A stretch of 64,000 nt of DNA. Source: Emydura subglobosa (Eukaryota; Chordata; Testudines; Chelidae). The translations under genes were made by a program, and so were the position numbers. How positions within the stretch are numbered: the first letter of the stretch is position 1; every line of letters starts with the position of its first letter. The stretch lies in NCBI GenBank assembly GCA_007922225.1, contig ML679989.1:21121534-21185533 (forward strand), given 5' to 3'. This document shows positions 31,141 through 42,535 of the stretch, one piece after another. Under the pieces are notes generated by a model. It did not search any database, was not told the origin of the DNA, and worked only from the letters and a program-made list of their open reading frames with translations.

Positions 31141-32664
31141 CTGTTCTCCGTATATATCACATTAGAATTCTGATGATCAAGATGCTTGTTAGAGATTACC
31201 TAGAATAGAAAAGCGATAAGCTGGTATTTCACATATTTATACATATGCTTCTTGGCTTTAAATCAGCCCCTACCCTTCATTATGTAACTGTGCCAACAAC
31301 GTAACCAGAATATTGACCACATTATAATGTAAATGTGTAGCTACTGACGTAGAGCAGTTCCTTTCTTGTTAACTTATGCTCTGATTGTCATGTTCTTTTC
31401 GACAGTCTTACAATGCAGTTTATTCTTGGACATTGTTGACATTTGTGTAAACCTAGCACAGAGCGCTTCATATCTGTGCAGGTATGTTCTATTGCTGTAC
31501 TATAGTAACTAGGCTAGATGCATGCTCCATTGAACCTCCCTACTCTGAATTTCTTTCATGCATGCCTTGCTCTTTCATCAGCTTATCAGATGAGAGGAGC
31601 AGCTGGTAAATAACGGTCTCCAAAAACTCACCAGGAAATGGCGTGAGGCTGTGGTTTCTCTGGTAGTGACAGTTAAGGTTGCAAAATGTTTTCTTTGTCA
31701 TCCTGTGTTTTCTTTTGCTCATATTTTCCTCAAAATTCTCATTCTGGACTGAAACTTTCCATGCTTGGCATGTTCTAAGGTGATTACTTAAAAAAAAAGT
31801 TTCAAGTAAATTCCTTCAGTCATGTTTGAGTTATGTGTCTGTGAAAGAAAAATTCCCACTTTAAAACCATTTAGGAGATTGTCTTTCCACTGCTGAACTT
31901 TTAAAAGTAGTCATTCTTAAGGAAGGAGTAGTTAAGTCAGGAAAAGGAATTGGGTGGAAAATAACAAAATGAATGTGAGATTGAGCACAGTTGGAATTTT
32001 GCACTGCTCGCAAAATGCACCATTTAAATGTTTGCTGGACACAACTAACTCACTTTGGTTTTTGTCAGATATAAAATTGTTTATAACTTTTGGGAAAATA
32101 TTATTAATCATCATATTTATTATGGTAGGTCCTGAGGGCCAACCCAGTAATGGGGTCTCAGGCTAAGCACCAGACAAACACAAAGTTACAATGTTGTATC
32201 CTTTTGGAATTGAAACCTCATGTTTTTAGGAAATAAAGAGGAATTTTCTTGGAACTAGATTGATTTAGCTTTTTGAGTTACGGGACAAAATTGCACTTTT
32301 TCACTTTCATCTCTGAAATTATCAGTGTTGCAAACTCTATGTAAGAGCATGTTATAGCTAGCCCTCAGAGGGAAATAGACCTATGAGAAGTTGGATAAAA
32401 ATTGGTCACATAACTGCTGCAGTGGCTAGAGGGACATTACCTGAGTGTGAATGGGAGGGGAGATGTCCTCAAAATGATCTGTGCTAAGTTGTGGTCCATG
32501 TGGGATGTGGAAGTGTGGCACAGTTAACATTGCTTTTAAAATCCTTAATTTTTACATTTCTCACTCTTTAGTGATTTTAACTGGGCAACCCTAATGTTAC
32601 ATTAGTGGAGATTTTGCATTTAATGAGTAGTAGAGATGTTAGCAAGTGTCTAAGATCCCATTTC
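31141..32664. other. unassigned non-coding stretch
   Basis: AT-rich sequence with no repeat termini or splice-bounded exons recognised. Confidence 0.4.
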
Positions 32665-32865
32665 CGGAAAGCAATTAAGCATGTGCTTAAGTTCATCTCT
32701 ATTCTGGTTAATATTTTGGTACATGCTTAACATTATGCACCATTTAAATGTTTGTTGGGTACAACTGTATAACTTAACATTAAACATGAGCTTAAATTCC
32801 ATTGACCTCAATAGGACTTGTGTACATGTGCTTAAGTGCTGTCCTGAATTAGGGACTAAACGTAT
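32665..32865. repeat. ancient CTTAAG-type palindromic repeat
   Basis: AATTAAGCATGTGCTTAAGT is followed about 100 bp later by AACATGAGCTTAAATTCCAT, CATTGACCTCAATAGGACT and CATGTGCTTAAGTGCTGTCC. Related copies occur near 42,205, 53,838 and 58,530. Confidence 0.55.
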
Positions 32866-34394
32866 AAAGAAACGAGTAAACTCTAATTTAATTAAACTCT
32901 GTTTAATTCTTTTCAGTGGCGTACATAGGTGGAATTATTCTGTCATCACTGAACAGGCAACACATGCACTATCCTCCTCCTTTGGTAAGTTTGCTGGCCC
33001 ACTAGACCCAAATCTATTTAAGTTAATGTTGCTGGGTAGTTCTGCATACTGGATGGCTCTGTTTTCACAGTTAGACATTGAAGTTTTAAAAATAAACTTA
33101 AACTCTGCTCTGAAGACAAATTGTATCATGACTTGTCCAGTGCAGAATTTGTTTGTGACCGGGACTGCACCAGATCAACAAGCATATGGAGCATGTTTGC
33201 AGGCTGCTGTACTAGCATATTCTGTGTATGCAGGTGCATTAAAGCAATCCTGAACATATGCAAAGTCCCAGCTGTGAAAGCTTGTAGCAAGAACTGGCTC
33301 ACCACTGTTACTGCTTACATGGCCGTTCTTACTGGTGACACCCTTTCAAACAAGCCGTGCTTATAACATAGCAGTCATATATGGGAATAGATTTGGCGGG
33401 TCTCTTTACTTTTTGTTCCGTGGACTTCAGACGTAATCCCCATTGGAATTGGAAAGGTTGGATTCATCTGTGTCCCATGTCATGTCATTTCGTTTCATGG
33501 TCCAGAATGTTAGAGTGACTTTCCTTATTTAGTACATTCAGACTCCTTCAAATGGAGTAAGAGTCCAATTAGAGAAGACTAGAGGATCTCACGTGTCCTT
33601 GTGAAGCAAATAGGATATCAGTTTATAAGGCATCTTCTCAAAGACCACCTCACCCCAGTTCCTCATAGACATAATACATTATGTAGAACTCAGTTTATCT
33701 ACCTAGGAAGGGTGGCACTGAACTATCTGAGCTTTGGTTTCAAGTGTGTATGTTTATGTGTGGTTCTAGGCGTTTTTAATCTGACATTTAGATAACAAAG
33801 CCATCCACTTAGTAGGGCCTGTGGATTAAAAAGTAACCTAAAGACATTTGCAAGGGAGTAATTCACAAATTAGCTCTATTTGATTTATTTTCCCCTGTTG
33901 TCCAGGTGGGAATGAATTGTGGCGTAGTTATTAGAAATGCCAAAAAAATTAATTCCCTTCTGAGCACAATCAACACTATACATGTTCTAAAACTTCACCT
34001 TTAATGTCACTAGGGGGCAGTCTTTCATAATAAAAATATTTGGATTGCCACATTGGCAAGATTATGTTTCTGTTAGTCAGAGAGAGATATTGATGTAAAT
34101 GTAATTCTTAATTTGATGTTCTGCAAGGTAGAAAATTTAGGGTCTGGGATACATCAAACTTAATACATCATTCATAGTCCATGTGGGAGATACTAGCAGT
34201 GTACAAGCTATTACACTTTCCTAACTATGGATTTAATTACCTAAATAATATGCTTTCATCAGTGTTGTCACACCATGGATTGGCATGACCTATAAATGTG
34301 TTCATCTGAGTGCTGTTCCAGTCCCTTTTATATTTTTTAATGCTCCAATAATAATTTCTTTAATTAAAAAATCCTCTTTAAAAATACAGCACCA
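32866..34394. other. unassigned intronic sequence
   Basis: The 190-codon plus frame 32,681-33,253 overlaps the palindromic repeat at its start and shows no domain. No other feature is visible. Confidence 0.4.
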
Positions 34395-34625
34395 AAAAAC
34401 ACCCCAGGAACTCTTGGGTTCTAATCCCATTACTGACTCCCTCTGTGACCTTGGGCAAATTATTTAATGACTTCTTCTTCAGATTCCCATCTATAATATG
34501 CAGGATAATAATTCCTACCTTACAAGAAGACTGTGAGAATGCATTAATTAATGTGCAGAAAGTGCGTTGAAATTGAAAAGTGTTTATATAAAGTGTTAAG
34601 TATTATTAAAGTGCTGAGAAAAGTG
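34395..34625 (+). repeat. MIR SINE
   Basis: It holds, in order, GGGTTCTAATCCCATTACTG, CTGTGACCTTGGGCAAATTA, ATAATAATTCCTACCTTACA and GTGTTTATATAAAGTG. It is the longest and best preserved MIR here, in the plus orientation. Confidence 0.85.
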
Positions 34626-37600
34626 GCAGAAATCAGGAAAATCAAAAGTAAGACCGGTGCTCCCTGCTTAACTCTTACCACTGAGGGTTGTGATTTTGTT
34701 TCTTGTTCTGATAATACTTTAAATTAAAGGCAGGTTATCTGTTTTAGCTTTGAATTTCCTGGCTATTGTTAGTTTGTCTCATAAGACCAGCTTTATTTGC
34801 ATTTAGGAGTCATGGCTTATCTGTGAATATACCCTTGAATTTAACTATGACTTACTGATGTTGATTTAAAAAAAAAAAATTAATGCCAACCCAGTTTAAT
34901 TTGATACAGTTTCTGAATAATCACGTTGGATCATATCCAGATTGAGTAGTCTTACTTAAGTAAAGGGCACTTAATTCATATACAGTTGATCGGCATGAGC
35001 AGAGAAGGGATGGAACTGTGTCCCTGTTCAACAGGCCAGCTGGGCATCACTGCAAAATGGAATTCTCCTACTTCGGGCAATGGAAGGCCATGGCCAGGGC
35101 TTTAAAAGCATGTGTTTCCTGCAGTTATTTTAAAGGCTTCGGCTTCTGAACTCATAAACAGTTTCTTAGCTTCATTCCAGAGGTGGCTGCTTGTCAGTGA
35201 CAGGCAAAATGATTAATAACATGTATATTGTTCTGAAATGCTTTGGGATGTTCCAGAATGAAAGGCAGTGTCGGCAAGTGAACGTTAGATGGTATTATCA
35301 CAATCATCATTGTATCTTCATCTTCTAAAAGAAATATTCTTTTGTGCCAGAAGGGCAAAGGTGAAATGGAATAAGCATGGATTTTTCAGATAGGATTCTG
35401 AGTGACATTTTTTACAGCATATTCTCACTTAGAGGTGGGAAGGGGGTGGTTTTAACTCTTTTTGAAGGGCTTTACTCTCATGATTCATATCAGTGATAAT
35501 AAAATTTGAATGACAAAAACTTGTATCTCAAAAATTCGCCCCTTCTTGCATACTATGCCGTGCCACACTTACACTTGTCTCCTTCCTACTTACCACACAC
35601 ACAAGGTGGGCATTGTGGAATAAAATCTTGGAGCATGGTTCTCTGTATAAGCTGGTGAATGGAAGCCCCTGATACTTGTATGGAATCCTTTTCTTCGCAG
35701 TGGAGTACTGTCTCCTACAATTTTTTTCTCACAGTTCAGTTCCACAACCTGACTGGAAAGGCTAGTTTAGTTTTATGGCACAGTTTATATTTTAGTTTGC
35801 ATCTTTCTTTGAAGATTCATCTGAGTTGTATAATGACATGTTTGCATTTGTTAGCCAATAACTTAACAATGACATATGGGTGTTAAATGTCATTATTACA
35901 CGCCAGCATCCTCTTTGCTTGAGGACTGGAATTGGTTCCAGGTATCGTCTGATTTTTATTTAAACAGACTGCTGCAGCCTTAGGTCCCATCTGCAGTTAC
36001 GTTTCAGTATTGTGCTTAGAGTGCTCTGCCAAGTCCTTCTCCTTATTTTTAGTGTACATCAGCAATGGTGCAACCTTTTAAGATCTAGAGAGCAGAGGGG
36101 ATATTTTCTGGTGTTGTTCCAAGGATGGAGTAATGATGGTGACTTCTTGAGCACCTCTTTAAAGTTACTGGGAGAACCAGTGCCTAAGGATTTTGATTCT
36201 GATGTGATTTTTGTTGGTTTCAGTACAAACTGCACGTTAAGATGCTGTGCTGATGTAGGCATGCAGTGAGTGGCAGCCACTGCACAAAGTTTTCTTTATA
36301 AATAAGAATGTATGTGTGAAAAGAAAACGTGCTAAAAGCTGTTTGGAAGATGATAGGATGTGCTAATAAAAAAGGGGAAAAGAAGAACGAGAGAAAGAGA
36401 GGGATTGGCTGTTGGTTAGAGGAAAGCATGGACTTTAGGTCAGTCTTTCATCTGGATTAGTGCAGGAAAATGCAGTGTCTAATGTGATAATGCAAATGGA
36501 GTGAGCTTTCTTGTCACCAGCAATGCGCCTTTGGAGTGAGATCTAACCCCCGCATTGAGTAGAGAGGAGCTGTTTAGATAAGACCTCAATGGTATTGGCA
36601 GGCTGACATGGAGTAGATTAAATACCAAAGGGTAAATAGCTCTAAGCAGAGCAAATGCAAAACTTTTGGGAAATACTTTCAAAAAGTAAAATAAAGAAAT
36701 AATTTTGTGTACAGTGTCCAGAGTGATTTTAAAACACTCTTGTTCCCTGTCCAAATAAATGCTTATTTCAGCCAAACAGAACTCTTTCCCTTTGATTTAT
36801 TACACCAGTTTAGATATAAGCCCTGTGTGCAGAGCTGTCAGTTTAACAGAACAGCTTTCTTTCTCCTTTCAGATTTAATCCACATGTTGTTATATCAACA
36901 GAGCCTTTGTCTGTGCACAGTTATGACTTACCACTATTTTTTTAAAGCGAAAAATATGTGATTTTTAATAGTCCCATTACAGAAAAGCTAAGGATGAGCT
37001 CTATGGCCATGAATACCAAATTACAACTTCACTGCTTTGCTAACATGTAGGTTGTGATGCAAACTAATCAGTCAAAGATGGGCTTTTCAGCCTCTACTCC
37101 TTTTGCCATTGTGGTGAAAGGCCAACAACGTGACGTGAGGACACAGTGTTATCCTTAGCTTAGAATTTTCTAGCTTTTCCCAGCTTTTGGAGTGATTCTA
37201 AGCATAGCATTTTTACTTAAATCTGATTTCCTCCTTTTTACAAAAGGACCTTTTGTAGGAGCTTATAATTCACATTTCCTTCTTTCCTACTCCTCCTGAG
37301 GGAGGGGAACAGTCCCCATTTGCAGCCTTATTGCTTGCCCAGAAGAGGAGAATTTATCAGTTGGATATTACTGATATTCTTTTTTCTTGAGTAAATATAT
37401 ATTTAGGTAGCAAAGGTGCAGCTTCTTAAAACATCTGTGTGTGGATGCAAAACTGAAAATTAGAGAGAAACAGTACTCTCTAAATTAGCTGTGCCCGACC
37501 ATTTGAAACCTAGAACTGGCCTTTCTCTCCAGCAGTGCAAGGGGTCACCCGATCAACCTCCTATAACGGGGTAGCATGGAGAAGTTCAGAAGTCCTGCTT

Positions 37601-37835
37601 CTCCCCTTTCCTCCCTCCTCCTCCCCAAGCTGTCAGCTTGATGGGGTAGATGCAGTCAAAGAAGGAACAGATGCAGTTTCTGTCTCAATGGTGTCAGCAC
37701 CTTTCCTTCCACTTCGTGCTGTGCTATTGGCAGCCCTCAGCATTTCCTTTGTTTCTTCCTTTGATGGCAGTGCGGTGGATCCCGCCTAAAATGTTGAGAT
37801 AAAGTGTGTGTGCTGATGTGTAGAGAGGCCAGAAT
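34626..37835. other. unassigned intronic sequence
   Basis: A partial MIR-like stretch (CTGAAATGCTTTGGGATG) occurs near 35,232. Otherwise no exon or repeat terminus is recognised. The 85-98-codon frames at 36.0-36.8 kb are unsupported. Confidence 0.4.
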
Positions 37836-40122
37836 TAGGCCTTGTTTACCCTAAAAATGTAAGTCGACATATGATATCATAGAACATTAGAGTTGGAAGG
37901 GACCTCAGGAGGTATCTAGTCCAACCCCCTACTCAAAGCAGGACTAACCTCAGCTAAATCATCCCAGCCAGGGCTTTGTCAAGCCGCAGCTTAAAAACCT
38001 CTAAAGATGGAGATTCCACCACTTCCCTAGGTAACCCATTCCAGTGCTTCACCACCCTCCTAGGGAAAATTTTTTGCCTAATATCCAACTTCGACCTCCC
38101 CCATGGCAACTTGAGACCATTGCTCCTTGTTCTATCATCTGCTACCACTGAGAAAAGCCTAGCTCCATCCTCCCTGGAACCCTCTTTCAGGTAGTTAAGG
38201 CTGTTATCAAATCCCCCCTCTTTCTTCTCTTTTGCAGACTAAACAAGCCTAGTTCCCTCAGCCTCTCCTCATACGTCTTGTGCTCCAGCACCCTAAGCAT
38301 TTCTATTGCCCTCCGCTGGACTCTCTCCAACTTGTCCACATCCTTTTTGTAGTGGGGGGCCCAAAACTGGACACAATACTCCAACTGCAGCCTTACTAAT
38401 GCCGAATAGAGGGGAATAATCACTTCACTTGATCTGCTGGCAATGCTCCTACTAATGCAACCCAATATGCTATTAGCCTTCTTGGCAACCCGGGCAGACT
38501 GCTGACTCATATCCAGCTTCTTATCCATTGTAACTCCCAGGTCCTTTTCTGCAGAACTGCTGCCTAGCCCATCGATCCCCAGTCTGTAGCTGTGCATGAG
38601 ATTCTTTCGTCCTAAGTGCAGGACTCTGCACTTGTCCTTGTTGAACCTCATCAGATTTCTTTTGGCCCAATCCTCCAATTTGTCTAGGTCACTCTGTATC
38701 CTATCACTATCTACCACTCCCCCCAGCTTAGTGTCATCTGCAAACTTGCTGAGGGTGCAATCTACCGCATCTTCCAGATCATTGATGAAGATGTTGAACA
38801 AAACTGACTCCAGGACCGACCCCTGAGGTACTCTGCTTGTGATTGGCTGCCAGCTAGACATGGAGCCATTGATCACTACCTGTTGAGCCCGATGATCTAG
38901 CCAGCTCTCTATCCATTTTATAGTCCATTCATCCAACGTGTACTTCTTTAAGTTGCTGATAAGAATACTGTGGGAGACTGTATCAGAAGCTTTGCTAAAG
39001 TCAAGGTATATCATGTCCACCACTTTCCGCACATCCACAGAGCCAGTCATCTCTTCATAGAAGGCAATCAGGTTGGTCAGGCATGACTTTCCCTTGGTGA
39101 ATCCATGCTGACTGTTCCTGATCATCTTTGTCTCTTCCAAGTGCCTTAAAATGGATTCCTTGAGGACCTGCTCTGTGATTTTTCCAGGGATTGAAGTGAG
39201 GCTGAACGGTCTGTAGTTCCTTGGATCCTCTTTCTTCCTTTTCTTGAAGATGGGCACTAGATTTGCCTTTTCCCAATCATCGGGGACCTACCCCAATTGC
39301 CACGAGCTTTCAAAGATAATTGCCAATGGCTCTGAAATCACCTCAGCCAACTCCCTCAGCACCCTTGGATGCAGTGCGTCTGGCCCCATGGGCTTGTGTA
39401 TGTCCAATCTTTCTAAATAGTCCTGAACCTGTTCCTTCAGCGCCTCCCCCTGTGTAATTGACATGGCTGCCCAGGTGGGGAGCAGGTGGAGAAACTCTCC
39501 GACTTCTGGCCCCGGCTCCCAGCTGGGACCAGGAACCAGCAGCCCTGGCTTCTCAGCAGTGAGCAGGGTGAAAAGCCTGGGGGCTGCTGCAAGGTAGGGT
39601 GGCTGGTTCTCGGTCCCGGCTGGGAGCAGGGCGAGAGGTCAGGTTGTTTCTACACCTGCTCCCCACTGGGGCAGCCATGTCAATTGTCATGGCTGCCAGT
39701 TCTAGCCCGGACCAGGACTTTAAACAGCCCATGGCTTGCCCTCCAGGAGCCGGGTTCGCAACCGCCTGCGGCTTGCCTGGTCCCGGCTTGAAGCCAGGAT
39801 CCATGCTCCAGCCACCTGTGCTTGCAGCAGCTGAGGCTTCTCACCATGCTCCCAGCTGGGAGCGGGAGTGGCGAAATTGACAAGAATGACAGCCCCTCCA
39901 CTGATGTAAGGGGATGCAGGGTTAACATTGACACTGTGTCGCCCTAGCTATGCTGACAAAAACCCTATGCCTCTTGTTGAGGTGGTTTCATTTTGTCGAA
40001 AAAACAGGGCAGTTTTGTTGGCAGGGGGGTAGGGAGTGATCACAGTGCGTACACCAGCACTGTTTTATTGACAAAAGCTGACTTTTGTCGACAAAACTCT
40101 CTAGTGTAGACCAGGCCTTAGT
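37836..40122. mobile_element. MITE-like DNA transposon split by CR1
   Basis: The left end AGGCCTTGTTTACCCTA (about 37,838) and the right end TAGTGTAGACCAGGCCTTA (about 40,120) are inverted copies. The element is interrupted at about 37,873-39,465 by a CR1. The GC-rich core at 39,470-39,880 has the same GGGAGCAGG and GAAGCC repeats as 3,302-4,114. Confidence 0.7.
37873..39465 (-). repeat. CR1 LINE, 1.6 kb, reverse transcriptase domain to 3' end
   Basis: Minus frame 38,187-39,257 encodes 356 residues of CR1 [64 protein letters not shown] and the catalytic FADDTK, then the conserved C-terminal [15 protein letters not shown] and APHYKKDV. A second frame (37,954-38,148) holds the C-terminal tail after a frameshift. 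The 3' tail ends near CATAGAACATTAGAGTTGG. The endonuclease half is missing. FSKAS and SVLES differ from the FSKAF and SVLGP of the intact copy at 61,713, so it is probably inactive. Confidence 0.95.
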
Positions 40123-41109
40123 ATGGGTCCCAAATCACAAGGAGTCCCTCTGGTGTTTAAAGAATCTGAACTGCAGTCCAATTCCATATGGAAGGGTTAT
40201 TCTAAACAGACCAAGAAAATGGCCTGTTTAGGGATTAGACAATCCATGGTAGGAAAAGCAAGAAGCTATTATCCATCTACCTAAAGCAAATGCATGCATT
40301 TTAGGTCTGGCAAAATGCACTGTTGTCCCAATGGAAGGGGACATCTTCCCACAGATCAAACAAACTATGGGGCAGTATGCTTTTCAGGAAGAATACTGAG
40401 TCCTTGGCAGCAAGCATGCAAACATTAATCACAGAACTTACATGATCCAGTTACCTTCAGAGGACTGTTAAAAATACGCAAACAAGTGAAGTCTGTGCTA
40501 AAGGAAACTGTTTCCTTCATTTCCAAGAGATCACTGAACACTGTCAAATGCTTCTTGCATAGACCAACTGTAGTTGAGGATGTGAAAGGCAGAGAGCCAG
40601 GCCTGCTTTGTTTCTTCCCTTTATTTTCCTGAATTTTCCCATCTCTGCCTAGGCCCCTTTCCCACAAGCAAAGAGTATACCTTTAAAAAAAGTAATAAAA
40701 CAGTGAATTTTGGAAAACTGTTCTCTTCAAACTCCCCAGACTTTCCATCAAGTCTTCCTTCTTTAGATCACCTCTTAACAAAATTACCTCCTCCAAACAT
40801 GGTTAGTGGTGGATATTAAGATTAGATTCATTCATTTACCAGCTGGCCACTATTGTTATATGGCCATTATTATCTTTATCCAAACAAATAAAAAAATTAC
40901 AACTCCCCAGAGCAACAATAAATGCAATGCTCCACTGAAAATGGTCCCCCTTCCTCTTTTAGTGTCTGCCCTAATGCCTAATTGCTTTCATTATCAGGAA
41001 GCATTTCCTAAAGTCTAATCTGAATTTTTCCATTTCTTTCTTTAGGGCGAGGTCATTACTTCCTATGCCAGTACATTTAGATAATGGGAATAATCCACTT
41101 TTCTTTCTT
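40123..41109. other. unassigned non-coding sequence
   Basis: No repeat termini or exon was recognised. Confidence 0.4.
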
Positions 41110-41790
41110 GTAATACTTGACTGTCACAGTTCAGGGCAACTGCACCCATGTTCCCTCTCCATGGTTCAGCCTGGGTAGGCTTCTGGCTTCTCAGCCATCA
41201 CTTCTCATGGGTGGAGACATGTGTCTCTCTCTCTCCTGATCAGGGTTTCTCCAGGCTGCACAGTTCTCTGCCTACACAGTGTGTTTCTCAGCAAGACAGG
41301 CCAGCATCTCTGTTTTGCTTTCTCTTCTAAGACTACGAACAGGGTAATTGGCCATGCTTTTAAGTTACCACACAGCTTTTTCTAAGCAACCACATTTATT
41401 AAGGTAAAAGCACCACAGAAAAAAAATTAAAAACAATAAAAGAACCTACATGCACGCTAATAAAGTTACCAGAGATCACCCCTCATCTCCACAAGGGCTC
41501 TGGTTGTATCATCCTTCCAATCTTCCCTAAGGACTGTGGCCCTCCCCTGGACAGGTGGTCCTGTCTATTTGCTGGATCTGAAAGAAGGCCCTGAGTCAGT
41601 TTAAACTCAGTCTGTTTATCCAAAAGTCCTTTGTCTGTTGGTCTCTGGAGAACCCAGTTTGAACTAGTATAGGTGAGCCTTCCCAGCGTGTGGTACCCCT
41701 CTGAAGGTGTTACAACAACCCTGAGTGAATTAGGGGCTTAGGTTACCCTTCCCCCTAGCCTATAGTGATACAGAAACTTAATACATTAAA
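41110..41790. repeat. LTR-like interspersed repeat, probably inverted
   Basis: It begins ACTGTCACAGTTCAGGGC and contains CAACCACATTTATTAAGG, a reversed poly(A)-signal-like block, then CTCTGGAGAACCCAG. The composition and order resemble reptile retroviral LTRs read in reverse. The boundaries and class are inferred. Confidence 0.4.
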
Positions 41791-42204
41791 AACTCCCAAA
41801 GATATTGCAGGTAATTATAGTATCTTTCACACTGAAAACTCCTTTGTTCCCCACTATGGGCTTGATTCCCTTTGCTGCTTTAAAAACTTGTTATAATATA
41901 ACCTTCAAGCATGCCTGTAGAGAGCTTAGGCATTAAGTGGTAATTACCTTTCACCAACATTGTTTTCAGGGACAACTTACAGGATTAACTCTTAAAAGTT
42001 TATGATATTCCTCACAGATCTTCAAACCTGCTTTGGTTCTTCTAAAATCTCACTCTTCTTGTGGGGAAACATAAAGGGAAGAGGGACCTTTTTATAATCT
42101 AGAATTTATGTGGTTATATTAATTTATTTTATTTTGAGGAAGAGTGAAGGAAGAATACATTGAGATTAAAATTTAAAGCCTTTAGGATTTAAAGCCTTTT
42201 GTGG

Positions 42205-42357
42205 CATTTGGCCCCTATTCATCAAACCACATTAACACATGTTTAACTTTAAGCACGTCTTTAAGTCAGAAAGATTTGAAATTAAGCACTTGCTTAAATG
42301 TCTTGCTGAATAGCAATGGACTTAACCACATCCTTAAGTGCTTTATCAGATCAGAAC
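42205..42357. repeat. ancient CTTAAG-type palindromic repeat
   Basis: GTTTAACTTTAAGCACGTC and AAGCACTTGCTTAAATGTCT are followed by CAATGGACTTAACCACATCC and TTAAGTGCTTTATCAGATC. This is a symmetrical layout. Confidence 0.55.
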
Positions 42358-42473
42358 TAGTATGTATAAAGAGGGAACACTGAAAGTTTGTTTGCTTGTT
42401 CGGATTGTATTTTTATTTTGAAGGTGGGGGTAAGGTCTCTCTGTCTCTCTCTTTCACACACACTCACATAATG

Positions 42474-42535
42474 TAGCACATGTGTACTCATAACTGAAAT
42501 TGACTAGCACATGTGTACTCATAACTGAAATTGAC
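42474..42535. repeat. perfect 31-bp tandem duplication
   Basis: The unit starts TAGCACATGTGTACTCATAA and is present twice without mismatch (42,474-42,504 and 42,505-42,535). It looks recent. Confidence 0.95.
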
